NCBI GenBank assembly: GCA_036897485.1
Contig: JAYMTF010000680.1
Coordinates: forward strand, 1-31,780
Length of the DNA stretch: 31,780 nucleotides
Direction of reading: 5' to 3'
From: Pelargonium nanum
Lineage: Eukaryota; Streptophyta; Magnoliopsida; Geraniales; Geraniaceae
Shown: positions 14,985-25,415 of the stretch, piece by piece
Layout: the number at the start of each line of letters is the position of its first letter
Position numbering within the stretch: position 1 is the stretch's first letter
Made by a program: the position numbers and the translations under genes
Notes under the pieces: generated by a model
Database searches by the model: none
What the model saw: the letters and a program-made list of their open reading frames with translations, nothing else
Told to the model about the DNA's origin: nothing

Positions 14985-15150
14985 AAGAATTTTATAGTAT
15001 GATTGACCAATTTCAAACAAAAATCAATAGTTTGCGAACTAACAATGTAACATAGTATTTTAATACCATAAAACAACGTGTTTGGATACCCTAAAACATA
15101 AAGTTGTTTTACACCAATCAACATGTCTCGATACCCTGAAACAAAATAAA

Positions 15151-16440
15151 ATATCTAAAAGAAAAAATAAATATTTGCTAGAAGTAGTTATATTTTGATG
15201 TTTACATGAATGTTCCAGAATACTCACGAAATTTTGTCATTATTAACCTTACATTGTATTGCTGAACAAATTAAAAGTTGTGTAAAATGACTTTATTAAC
15301 CTTACATTGCATTGTTAGAAAAAAACTTTACATTGTAATATGTGCACTCATTAATTATTACTAGCATAAGTGCAAGTGATAGTACTATACTTGTGAATAT
15401 AAAAAATGATAGTTGAAAAATGAGGTGACGTTTTATCTTCAAATAGTAGAATGATATTTATTTTGAAACAATTTTTTTTAGCTACAAAAACATTTAATAG
15501 TATTGATTTCATTTTTAATTTATATTGGTGTTCAAAGTTTGGAGATCATTTAAATTTTATTAGTGTGTTTGAGAACCATCACTTAGTTTGCTGGATTTAA
15601 AGCAAATGAGATGTTTGAGAACTTGAGAAATTTGGATTTGTATATGCCTCAAATCCAATATTATTCAAAATATGTTTTGAACATGAGATACCAATGACAA
15701 CTCTTAACTTATTATTTGAAATTTTGTAATTTCTCAAGCATTATATTTTTTTAGAAATACAACATTTCAAATAATGAATTTCAAATCAAATATACGTTTC
15801 CAAACGCAACCTTGATTAAGAGATTAAATAGTTACTATTTTCTATGTTTTGAGCACTGCTTTGACCATTAAACCAAAATATTGATGAGTAACTTTCACAC
15901 GTGTATGGTTAAGATTGCATAGGGCAAATATGATTTGAGTAATGCTATATATCACAAATTCTAGAAATTTCCAAACTAGTGTAAAGTAAAAAACCATCAT
16001 TTTCCAGATTTAATTACACATATGCCATCCTGTGCACAACAATTTTCTCAGTGCTCTTGGGTCAGCCCCATTGGAAAACGAAAATGAAAATGAAGCACTA
16101 ACAAAATTATTTTAACTACTATCATACTCTCAAGAGTATACACACATCACACTCGCTCCACCCTTGCATTTTTTATAAAACGCTCAGTCCCATTACTAAG
16201 CGTGGGGCCAACGCAAGAGCACACAAGTGGGCCCCACACAGTAAAATCAGACGGTTCTAAATAATTTGATTCTCAACATTTTAAAATAATGTGGTGACAA
16301 CAACAGCTAACCGTTGATCTCAAGGAACCGAGGCGAGCGAGTATATACAGCTCGGCGTCTGGTTCTATGAATTAATTTATATATTTATTTATTTTAACTT
16401 TATTTTTTACAATATTCCCTAAAATTAAAATCTGATTCCC
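15151..16440. other. Intergenic: AT-rich, possible MITE remnant and DRM2 promoter
   Basis: No coding frame. Around 15560-15815 the words GTGTTTGAGAA and TTTCCAAACGCA face each other at the ends of a stretch with internal TTTGAAAT/ATTTCAAA repeats, reminiscent of a hAT-type MITE. The right part (about 16130-16380) is GC-richer and likely carries the DRM2 promoter, with TATAAAA near 16175 and TATATAC near 16340 as candidate TATA boxes. Confidence 0.45.
16227..16237 (+). promoter_or_regulatory. TCP-type site upstream of DRM2
   Basis: GTGGGCCCCAC matches the GTGGNCCC core bound by plant TCP factors. A partial copy, GTGGGGCC, lies at 16202-16209. TCP sites are frequent in genes expressed in dividing cells, which would suit a de novo methyltransferase. 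The assignment rests on motif match only. Confidence 0.4.
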
Positions 16441-18306
16441 GCACCAATTCCAAATGAGTCTCTTCTCTTCTCTTCTGTTTCATTCATGGAATCTCTGAGT
16501 CTCACCTGCACAGGCAGTTTCTATGCGCACACCACTCACTGACTCTTTCTCTCTCTAGATTCCATCTTCTTCATGTAGCTTGCGCCTTCCTCCTCCTCAT
16601 CAGCTACTTTTTTTTTACCGGTTCGCGATTTTTATTGTTTTTCTTTTTCGTGAAGAAATCGTTGAAACGAAGGTGGTTGGGTGGAGGAGGTACATTATCG
16701 TTGTTGAAGGAGATAGCTTGGAGATTACTAGAGATTCGTTGCGTTATCAACAGGCGGAGATAAGAAAAGAGGGATTTTTCAATGTCTTGCTCGTTGTTTT
16801 TGGTGCTGGATTGATGTTTTTGTGCTTTCTGGAATCTGCATTTGTGTGGTACTTGCTCTGGTTGGTTGGTAGGTAATAGGGGCTTTAGAATCTTTTTTGT
16901 GCTGGGAAGGTCTCAGTCCTCTTTCTCGCTTGCGCAGGATCGTAAGAGAAAGGGACAGATACTGGAAGGGCACGACTACAATCGATAGGATATTCCCTCT
17001 TGTCTGGAATCAAAGGTATAGGTCTGTAGTTAGACCTAGAAATCTCTTACTTTTCCTTAGCCTACAATCCTCATGAATTGAATTATAATTCCTAGCATTT
17101 AGTGTGAATAGAAGGTGCTTTTATTTTATTAAGGCATCTGCATTGTGGTGGGTTTTATATTTTGAAGCTAGGGTTTATGCTTAAAAGATAGTATGCTATT
17201 TGTGTGATGTATTGTTTGCATGTTTGTACTGTTAATGTGGGTTTCATTGGGATTCCGCAATTGGTATTGAAGATGAGCATTAGATAAGAGCAAGGGGCAT
17301 AAAATCACTAAGAAAAACCTACCTGCGGTGGAAATATATTAGATATGGCCGTTGCTGCACAATGCACTTTGGAGCTTGCAGATAATCCCTGCTTTATCTG
17401 TCCTTGTTTCTCTTAAGTAGGATACATCAATGAGTGGCGATACCTGAATGTATTATATAAGTTTTTTTTTAATTATTTAACAAACAGCTCAATGGAAAAG
17501 GTACTTATCATGAAAAATGTGTAAATTTGGTAATGCATCTTGCAGTTGGTAATGTTGGGATTCGTTACCCTTCTCTGATAAGATGTGGGACAATGAAAAA
17601 GAATTTTGTCCTCCAGAGTAATGTATTGTGGATTCTTAGGCACTGTAAGCAACTCATACTTGGGAAATCTATTATGCTTATTAGAAGCAACCAGTGATCT
17701 GTAAGCAACTTATACTTGAGAAATCTATTATGCTTAGTAGAAAAACCAATGATCCCTGAACCAAGTGAGACACAGTTGATGCCCTGATTCTTGTTCTTTG
17801 TTCCTCTTAAATTGTATTTTTCAGTTAAATTATTTAGGCATACTGGCATAGTGATCTGCAGTTTAATTTGTATTACCTCATACATGACATTTGGCCATTT
17901 AAGCTATTGTATCATTTAGCTTTCCATCCAATTTTATGTTTTCGTGGTTCAGGGGTTGGTGTTATTTAGTTTTCATTCAAATATTTATTGAGTACTCATG
18001 TATTCAAATATTGCTTATGATTTCTTACTTTTCTTTTCAATGACATTAATGCCAAAGGGGTTTGTGTCTGAGAGTGAGAGAGATCTTACATGTAGATTCT
18101 GAATAAATTAGATTGGGTCTGCTTCAACCTTGATACAGTGTGTGACTGTTGTATGTTTTAGATGTGTGAAAGGGTTTGTATTCAAAGTTCATAACAGCTA
18201 ATTGATGTTCTTATTAATAAATTTAACATTGAACTTTTCCTCTCTTTGGCACTCACTTTGTGTATTCTTGGAACAGCATTTGGGCCAAACTGTAGCATAC
18301 TGAGAT
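16441..18306 (+). other. DRM2 5' leader and leader intron(s)
   Basis: The pyrimidine-rich stretch around 16455-16570 looks like a plant 5' UTR. A donor AAAG|GTATAG near 17015 and the acceptor GAACAG at 18276 would remove most of 17016-18276, placing a 33-nt exon (18277-18309) that ends with the start codon. A 98-codon open frame starts at 16580 in the leader. It encodes a hydrophobic, unrecognised peptide and may act as an upstream ORF if transcribed. Exact leader splicing cannot be decided from sequence. Confidence 0.5.
17643..17753. repeat. 56-bp tandem duplication in DRM2 leader intron
   Basis: Two adjacent units (17643-17698 and 17699-17753) both begin CTGTAAGCAACT and share AATCTATTATGCTTA, with a handful of substitutions and one base of length difference. 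Probably a simple local duplication. Confidence 0.85.
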
Positions 18307-21300
18307 ATGGTAACTCTTCCTTTCTTATTCTATTTACTTGAATTTCACATCCTCATTCATTTCTGAATTAAACTGTTTTTTTGTGTTTGATTGACCAACA
18401 TAAAGAAATAGTTGTTATAGTTGATTATGTATTATAATTATTATTTCATATCTCTTTGGTGTGCCCCTGTCCATGTGTGTAGGATGAGAATATTTCTGCT
18501 GGTGAGGATGACATTGATTGGAACACAGAAGATGAGCTGGAAATTTCAAACTATCCTGTATCTTCTTCTTCGAGTTTATCGTTGCCCAGAGAACCTACCA
18601 TTGACTATGGGGAGGTAATTGCTATAGGATAAATCATACATGATTGTAGGATTTTTTATATGTCCTTGGAATAAATATTGTTCATTAGTTCACTACTGGA
18701 AAGTTTATAAACAAGTTATATTTTATAGGTGAACAATGATAAAATAGTTCTAGAAGAGAACTTATTTGTTGACCAACCCAGAGATGTTGATGTTTTATAT
18801 TTATTATTTTTCTTTTTCCACCTGTCTTCAAACACATGTACAATGAAATGAAATTATTATTGTGAGCTAACAACAAACTCAATGTTTCTTGCTGAAGGCA
18901 AGCTGCTCAGCGGCTCCCTCCAACCCCATGATTCAGGATTTCTTAAGAATGGGGTTTTCTGAAAAATTAATTGTCAAAGCCATTAAGGAAAATGGTAAAT
19001 GCTTGTGTTTTCCAGATTTTTGTAGTGTAATTTTTTTCCCTTGCATGCTGCATCTAAAACTCTATTCCATAAATTTTCCAGGAGAAGGGGATGCAGAATC
19101 TATTCTGAACACTCTTCTAACATATCAGGTTTAGTTCATGCCCACTTTATACTTGCTTTTCTTTTTTCCTTACTAATACAGTCAGGGTAATACTTTGTCT
19201 GTTTGAGATGTTTATGTAGAGGACCAACTCAACTAAAAACATAAGTTGATAGTTGAAGAACCAACATTATATTTATACTTTGTATACGCCTCCTCACGTG
19301 CAAGTTCGTTATTGTTGTGCATGTGGTCCTTGGACATGACTTTTTCTTGCCTTGTGTTGAGATTTTTTTTTTATAGAAAAAAATAGTCATTTAATAGGTT
19401 AAACTGATATTTGTGACCTCCTGGTCTGCAAGAGTTTGATATAACGTAGAAGACCGACTCAATTAAAAGGTTAAACTAATAGTTGAAAAACCAATATTAA
19501 TGTTATGCACTTATGCTCAACAGTTTGTAATTAAATAGGACTTTTTTCCTCTTATGTATCTAGAGAAGTCAGCTTTTATTACTTATGTCATGGGAAAAGA
19601 GGGCTGTTTGCATGGCCCGTTGCTATTAGGAAACTATATGCCCCTTGTAATGTTTTACTTAAATGAGAATCATTGTAAACAATATTGTATAGCATGTTTA
19701 CTACGTGGGGAAATGTCCATGGTTTTTGGTCTGGAATGTGTCCGTTGGTTTTTCATCAAAAGAAGAAGTACAAGCTTCTTTAGTTAAGTACTGTCAACTT
19801 TTTGACAAGGTGTCCATCTTTCTGCGTTTCATTTTAACTACTGTATTTGCTATTAAGTGCTTTAGCTTTCTCTTAAGCAGATTGATTTGATTACTTGGCA
19901 TCTCTATTGGTGTGTAATATTTGGTGATGCAAGGGTGCAATAGTAGAGTTCTGACATAATGTAATGCATCTCTATATAGTGACACTATGACGGGCAGTCA
20001 AATTTTGCCTTTGAAGGTGTCTCATTGTGATAGGGAAGGGGTTAATTAGATACAGCGTGATTGACAGTATTCGATAATATTTCGTAAACTACTTGGATCA
20101 ATATGTGTTTCAGATTATTATTTTGTTCATTGCTAAGTAAATAATTTCTACACAAAACTCATTTTTAATTTGCTTTTGCAGGCCATTGAAAACTCTCCAG
20201 AAGAACAGCAAACTATTGACTCTGAATTAACAAAAAAGCAGCAAGTTGTTGATTCTGATCATTGTTCTTCGGATTGTGGTACCTTTCTCGATCATCTCTC
20301 AGATATTGATAGCTTATCAGAGAGTGAGGTAATTATTTTTTGCTACACTAATTGTTGATTGTATGAATGTACTTATATAGTTACTTTATGAACCCATCCT
20401 CCTACTTGTAGATTTATATCTTCTTAGCTACATAAATACAGTTATAGTTTGTTACATTGTTACTTCGGACTTGGCTTGTTTCTATTTTGCTTTGAAGCTG
20501 TATAGTTCTATTTATGCAGGAGTTTCATCCAGAAACAATTGATATCAGGAAAATCAAAGAGGTAACTGTTCTTGTCTTGGATGATTTACCAAGCAATTTC
20601 ATTCGGCATATTATAAAAGGGATGCTGCATTATGGTTGAATGAATTGTTAGTTCTGTCACGTACAAATTAATGTATCTCAAGTGAACTGCTATTCTTGGT
20701 GATTGCTTACTTCGTACTGAAGTATCTCACTTTATTTTTGAAGTTGTGTTAGACAAACCCTGAGACTTTGTGTTTGCAAATATATATACTGGTAAATGCC
20801 AGAAACTGTCACTGGGTTCTAGGTCTTAGATTTAACTTTATAATGGGAGTATTCCTGAACCTGCAAGTAGTCATTTTCTTTATCCAATATTTCATTTTTG
20901 TTTTGCCTTTTATTGTCTGTGTATTTTGACATTTACAGCTTACTTATCATGCAGGAATTTACAGATATTTCATCTGAAGCAAATAATAATTTATTGTTTC
21001 TAGTGGAGATGGGGTACACTATGGAGGAAGCTTATTTTGCCTTGAAGAGAGGCGGTGTGTATATTATGTGTGATGTTACTTTTTTGCAAGGCTTTATATT
21101 CTTTTTAATTATGAAATTGACATATTGTTGGAATTATGAAAAAAAGCTCCCCCGTTTTAAGCAATTTTCACTCTAATTATTTCAGTAGTGTTTGGTGTTA
21201 CACCATTCTCTTAATGTTCCAGTGAGTTTATTGGAGATTGTTTGCATTTTAAATTGACCATCTTAACCTTCTTGGCACTTTTCTGGTGAAGGTTTTAACT

Positions 21301-23617
21301 TACTACATGAGTCATGACTACAAAAGATAGGCAAAATTGTTTGATGTTGTCCTCTATAATTTTTCTTTTAATAGGATTCTTTCAGTCTTTCTCAAGGTCC
21401 CTATATGGTGCATGTATTTAGAATCACATGGTTTTTCCCAGTACCATAGCTAAACTGTATTTTGAATAAATATAGGGATGTTAACCAGTTGATAGTATAT
21501 TTAAGTATCCCTATTATGGAGATAGATGTTTGTCCAAAATGTGGTTTACAAATTTATGTACTCCCTCAGTCCCAAAATAAATGTCATGATTTTCATTTGG
21601 TAATTCATGCATAATTAATTTTCTAAAAAGGAAAGAGGATACTTAATTTGGAACAAAAATGGACGGAGGGAGTAATTTTTAACTAACAATGAAGTGCTTA
21701 CTTATATGCAGTGGTCTTGTGAAGATAAATCTTTTTTTACTGTACCTTCTACTTCTAAGCATTCATGAATTTAGTTTATTTCTCTTTAGATTGAGAAGCC
21801 ATAGAAACCAGTAAAAATGGAACAATTTTAGTGAAGATATATGTGATGTATTATTATCAGATTTACATTGAAAAGGGAGGGGGAGAGAAAGATGCCTTGT
21901 TATTTGAGGGAATAAATAATAACACACAAACATGTACCAACTAGTTTGGGTGACCTAGGTATTTTTGGGTCAGACCATGATTTTGCACTTACTTTCTCCC
22001 AGTCTTGGATGTTATAGTTGGCAGTTAAGACACATTCTTTAGTTATTGGCTATAGCATATTGCAGCTCTCTTGCTTATAATGCACTCTTAAAACTGCAGG
22101 CCCAGACGCATCTATAGACACGTTAGCAGATATTATATGTGCTGCTCAAATGTCAAAGGCGGCAGATGCCCATCTGATAGATCTACCTGAAGTTAAGGTT
22201 AGTGAACTGTAATTATTGTTTCTGTGCTCATTAATTCATTATTCGAAGGATTAATTATATCCCAAGTGATTTGCTTTCCTCTAATTGCACAGCCGTCACA
22301 GTATCTCGGTTCAAAGAAAAGGAAACTTAACAATGAATTGTGGAAGAGGAAGAAGCCAAGGGGGTTAGACAAGAAGATCCTGAATGAAGATGATGGGGCA
22401 CTCCATCTCCCAAATCCAATGATTGGTTTTGGGGTCCCTGGTGAATTGTGCCCTGTAGTGAATCGAACACTTCCAGAGGCAGCTATTGGACCTCCTTTCT
22501 TTTATTATGAGAATGTGGCTCTCACTCCTAAAGGAGTATGGAATACTATTTCACGATTCTTGTATGACGTTGAACCGGAATTTGTGGATTCAAAATTCTT
22601 TTGTGCTGCTGCAAGGAAAAGGGGCTACGTGCACAATCTTCCGATCGTAAATAGATTTCCTCTTGTTCCGCTTCCTCCTCGCACCATAAATGATGCATTA
22701 CCCTTAACACGAAAATGGTGGCCTTCATGGGACACGAGAACAAAGCTGAATTGCCTACAAACTTGCATTGGGAGTGCCAAGCTCACAGAGAGGATTCGCA
22801 AGGCTCTTGAAGAGTCGGATGGTGATCCTCCTAAGCATGTCCAGAAGTATGTTCTTGACGAATGCCGAAAGTGGAATCTGGTCTGGGTTGGAAGGAATAA
22901 GCTTGCACCACTGGAGCCTGACGAAGTAGAAATGCTTTTGGGTTTCCCAAGGAACCACACAAGGGGAGGTGGAATAAGTAGGACTGATAGATACAAATCA
23001 CTTGGTAACTCATTCCAGGTAATCATTTTTCTTCTTCTTTTTATTATCTTATGAAGCACTGTTAAAACACCTTGATTTAGTAGCACGGGGACTAATTATG
23101 TTCAAAATATGCCAGAAGATGCAGATGCACTAGATTCTTGATGAACTGTTTGCTTATGTAATATAGAATCCTTGTATTTCAGGTCGACACAGTGGCTTAC
23201 CATCTCTCGGTCTTGAAAGACATATTCCCAGGGGGCATCAATCTGCTATCCCTTTTCTCAGGGATTGGTGGTGCAGAAGTTGCCCTCCACCGGCTTGGTA
23301 TCCCTCTGAAGAATGTTGTGTCGGTAGAAATTTCAGAGGCAAATAGAAACATTGTCAGGAGTTGGTGGGAGCAAACAAACCAGAAGGGGACTCTGATTGA
23401 CATCGCGGATGTGCAGCAGCTCAATGGTGACCGGCTGGAACAGTTGATGAATTCCTTTGGTGGGTTTGATCTGGTTGTTGGTGGGAGCCCATGTAACAAT
23501 CTAGCAGGTAGCAACCGACATAGCCGAGATGGACTGGAGGGTGAACAATCTGCACTCTTCTATGATTATTTCCGAATTCTAGACATAGTGAAGTGCGTGA
23601 TGTCAAGAAATCTATGA
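18307..23617 (+). CDS. DRM2: DNA (cytosine-5)-methyltransferase DRM2 (domains rearranged methyltransferase)
   Basis: Ten phase-consistent coding exons: 18307-18309, 18483-18614, 18898-18994, 19082-19128, 20182-20328, 20520-20561, 20955-21054, 22100-22197, 22293-23018 and 23183-23617, giving 608 residues. The family performs RNA-directed de novo methylation at CG, CHG and CHH sites in the nucleus, recruited by AGO4/Pol V scaffolds. Seen: an acidic N-terminus, UBA-like domain 1 (about 54-92, RMGFSEKLIVKAI), UBA-like domain 2 (about 165-206, EMGYTMEEAYFAL), a basic NLS-like cluster (230-244), then a methyltransferase domain in the rearranged order. PNPMIGFGVP and the ENV motif (295-297) come first; after these come LLSLFSGIGG (485-494, AdoMet site) and GGSPCNNLAG (564-573) with catalytic Cys 568. 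Arabidopsis DRM2 (626 aa) has three UBA domains; I see two. The start codon is alone at the end of its exon. The sequence looks fully functional. Confidence 0.95.
19216..19510. repeat. Direct imperfect repeats in DRM2 intron 4
   Basis: About 65 bp at 19217-19280 (with CAACTCAACTAAAAAC, then GATAGTTGAAGAACCAA) recurs at about 19446-19510 (with CGACTCAATTAAAAGG, then AATAGTTGAAAAACCAA). The two copies are roughly three-quarters identical by eye and lie about 230 bp apart. They could be paired ends or internal repeats of an old transposable element, but no terminal structure was established. Confidence 0.55.
21561..21672. mobile_element. Stowaway-type MITE in DRM2 intron 7
   Basis: A 112-bp element with the typical Tc1/mariner-derived terminal repeats: left end CTCCCTCAGTCCC, right end GGACGGAGGGAG, flanked by TA on each side (21559-21560 and 21673-21674). 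It is non-coding and lies well inside the 1.05-kb intron, so splicing of DRM2 is probably unaffected. Confidence 0.85.
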
Positions 23618-24040
23618 CATGTGGAGGAACATCTTGTAAGATACTGGTACCTGGTTCAGATTTTTGGATCCTCTCACTTCTCTAGAGTATTTTTTACAGA
23701 TCAAGGCAGAATCAGGGACCTGCAGTTTAATTATTTTGTTTTGTGACATAGTATTTTGGTTATATATATTTATAAAAAAGAAAAGAAAAAATTAAGAGAG
23801 GCAAAGTTGTTTGATAAGGTTCATTTCATTTTGATTCTGAGTTACGATTCTCAACCAGTTTTGTAAGGTGTTTTGGTGGATACAATACAGGAAAGTGTTG
23901 ATGACAATAGCACTTATGGTGACAACAGCATAACACCAAAGAGTGTTAAGTTTATGAATTGGTGATAGTATGTGTATGACAGTTGTTTTGTCCTCATTGT
24001 CTGCTAATTGAATTTTGAGTTGAGCTATAAAATTTATACT
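23618..24040 (+). other. DRM2 3' UTR and downstream DNA
   Basis: AT-rich sequence directly after the DRM2 stop. It presumably holds the 3' UTR and polyadenylation site, but no signal is strong enough to place the cleavage point. Nothing else is recognised. Confidence 0.45.
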
Positions 24041-24049
24041 TTTATTTAT

Positions 24050-24600
24050 AACAGATGACCTAGGTTATCTCTCGCGGCGAATGTTTGAGATCCTCTGTTG
24101 TGACGAGTGGGTCTTGAAAGAGTTTTGTACATTCCTTTGCATCTAAGGCCAATCCGAGGGTTTGGGGTGCGCCGGAGAAACATGTGAGGAAGCTCAAACC
24201 GCACCTACTAGTCGTCTCGAAGGTTCCTTAACTCTCCAGACATTGATCATGAACAACCAGCGATCTTGAAGGCCCTAGAATGCTAACTTGAGCGGTAGAG
24301 GCTTGAGGCTTCTAGGGACTTTGATACGTGCACGAGGAGCGCATGTAATTTCTTGGACTCGACCAACGCTTGCTGGCAACGCACTCGGGAAATAAGAGCT
24401 CAAATCACAGATGAGTCTCTAAGCAGACTCTACTTTGCCACCGACCAACCACACATTTTCACGATGTGATTTCTCATAATTCTATATTTACTCTCTCTAG
24501 AGTTATTGTTTATAGGCCGAGATCTTACTCTCGCGCTTGAGACGGTGTCTCATAACCATTCCCAAGTTCGTTCTTTGGTGTGTTGATTCACACATGTCAC
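24050..24600 (+). other. Decayed coding-like island of unknown family
   Basis: This stretch is clearly GC-richer than its flanks. In the plus strand, a segment near 24135-24240 reads as ANPRVWGAPEKHVRKLKP and on to SKVP. After a frame shift, another reads SPDIDHEQPAILKALEC. A third follows two in-frame stops with LEASRDFDTCTRSACNFLDS and TREIRAQITDESLSRLYFAT, up to about 24468. Codon-like composition with breaks suggests a pseudogene or transposon gene fragment. I do not recognise the family. Confidence 0.4.
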
Positions 24601-25240
24601 ATGTGCAAGACTCTAGAGCTGAAGCCCATCAACATTAGATGCCGATGACAAATTTCGAACGTCTACGATGAATATTAAACTTAAAACACAACATTTCAAA
24701 AATTTATATAACATACGTATAGATACAACAAACGTATCTATTTTACTTGTTAAAAACCACTCATCAATGACATTATGTGATGCCATTCGACTCAGTTGGG
24801 AAGAGCTAGTGATATGGTAGTCCCGCCAATTTGATATCCAGTCCGAAAAACATAAAACATAAACATTCATTATATCGTGAGCGAACGTTAGCACTGAACA
24901 ATAATTATTATATTTTTGTAAAATTTATTTATACATTTAAATTAAGTATGTATCAAAATTAAGATTTTTGACGTTTATGCCTTTATGGTAGTTGAATGAA
25001 TTATTGAACATGTAATTACAATTATCATTCCATTTTTCTCACAAATGATTGAATTCATTGAACGTATAATTGTCATTCAAAATTCATCAATGTGGACATG
25101 GATTCAAAATCTCAAAGAAAAAACTGTTTTTGGGCTAACCACGGTGAATTTGTAGATGCATGATTTGGTTTGATTGATATTTTTGGGTTTAACCACGGTG
25201 AAGGTCACACCTCAACCACAGTTACAACAATCCTCTCACT
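24601..25240. other. Intergenic: AT-rich, helicase upstream region
   Basis: No supported gene. Paired words AACCACGGTGAA at about 25137 and 25191 form a short direct repeat (GGGCTAACCACGGTGAATTT and GGGTTTAACCACGGTGAAGG) about 55 bp apart, just upstream of the helicase core promoter. Their meaning is unknown. Confidence 0.5.
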
Positions 25241-25253
25241 AAAAGCTACTTGC

Positions 25254-25260
25254 TATAAAT
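25254..25260 (+). promoter_or_regulatory. TATA box of the DEAD-box helicase gene
   Basis: TATAAATA in the context TTGCTATAAATATCAG is a good plant TATA box. Transcription would start about 30 bp further on, in the pyrimidine-rich TCTCCTCTCTCTG stretch near 25285. The leader then runs to a donor at CTCAG|GTACAT (25415/25416). Confidence 0.65.
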
Positions 25261-25415
25261 ATCAGTCTCCAAACGCGTTTAGCCTTCTCCTCTCTCTGCG
25301 CTTGTCTTCTCAGGAAGCGTCGTTTCTTCTTGACAAGCGGCTCAGAGAGATTCAAGAGCAGCCACCAGATCGGATCATTGCCTTCTCTTTTCACCTACCT
25401 AAGAGACATCCTCAG

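Larger units (their letters stand above)
13036..15150 (+). mobile_element. Decayed Ty1/copia retrotransposon (gag to integrase), interrupted by later insertions
   Basis: Read in shifting frames with many stops, the plus strand shows copia domains in the proper order. A gag segment at about 13080-13330 contains LDLFDDYEWK and KFVVELNVKFNEVR. A degenerate zinc-knuckle-like stretch lies near 13400-13480. A protease-start region at about 13676-13800 begins APWIVDYEAYDH, where DSGAS-type sequence is expected. A gag-pre-integrase piece near 13845 contains VLHVPTL. The integrase core at about 14700-14890 contains FITFIDDHTRLCWV and continues past a SINE at 14985-15150 (FYSMIDQFQTKINSLRT). I find no reverse transcriptase or RNase H after it and no clear LTRs, so the element is a truncated, inactive fossil. 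Confidence 0.85.

Noticed and set aside
22625-23086. 153-codon minus-strand frame
   Set aside because: It is antisense to the conserved DRM2 methyltransferase exon and has no domain of its own.
24613-24894. 93-codon minus-strand frame
   Set aside because: It has no recognisable domain, lies in AT-rich intergenic DNA, and has no supporting splice structure or similarity.
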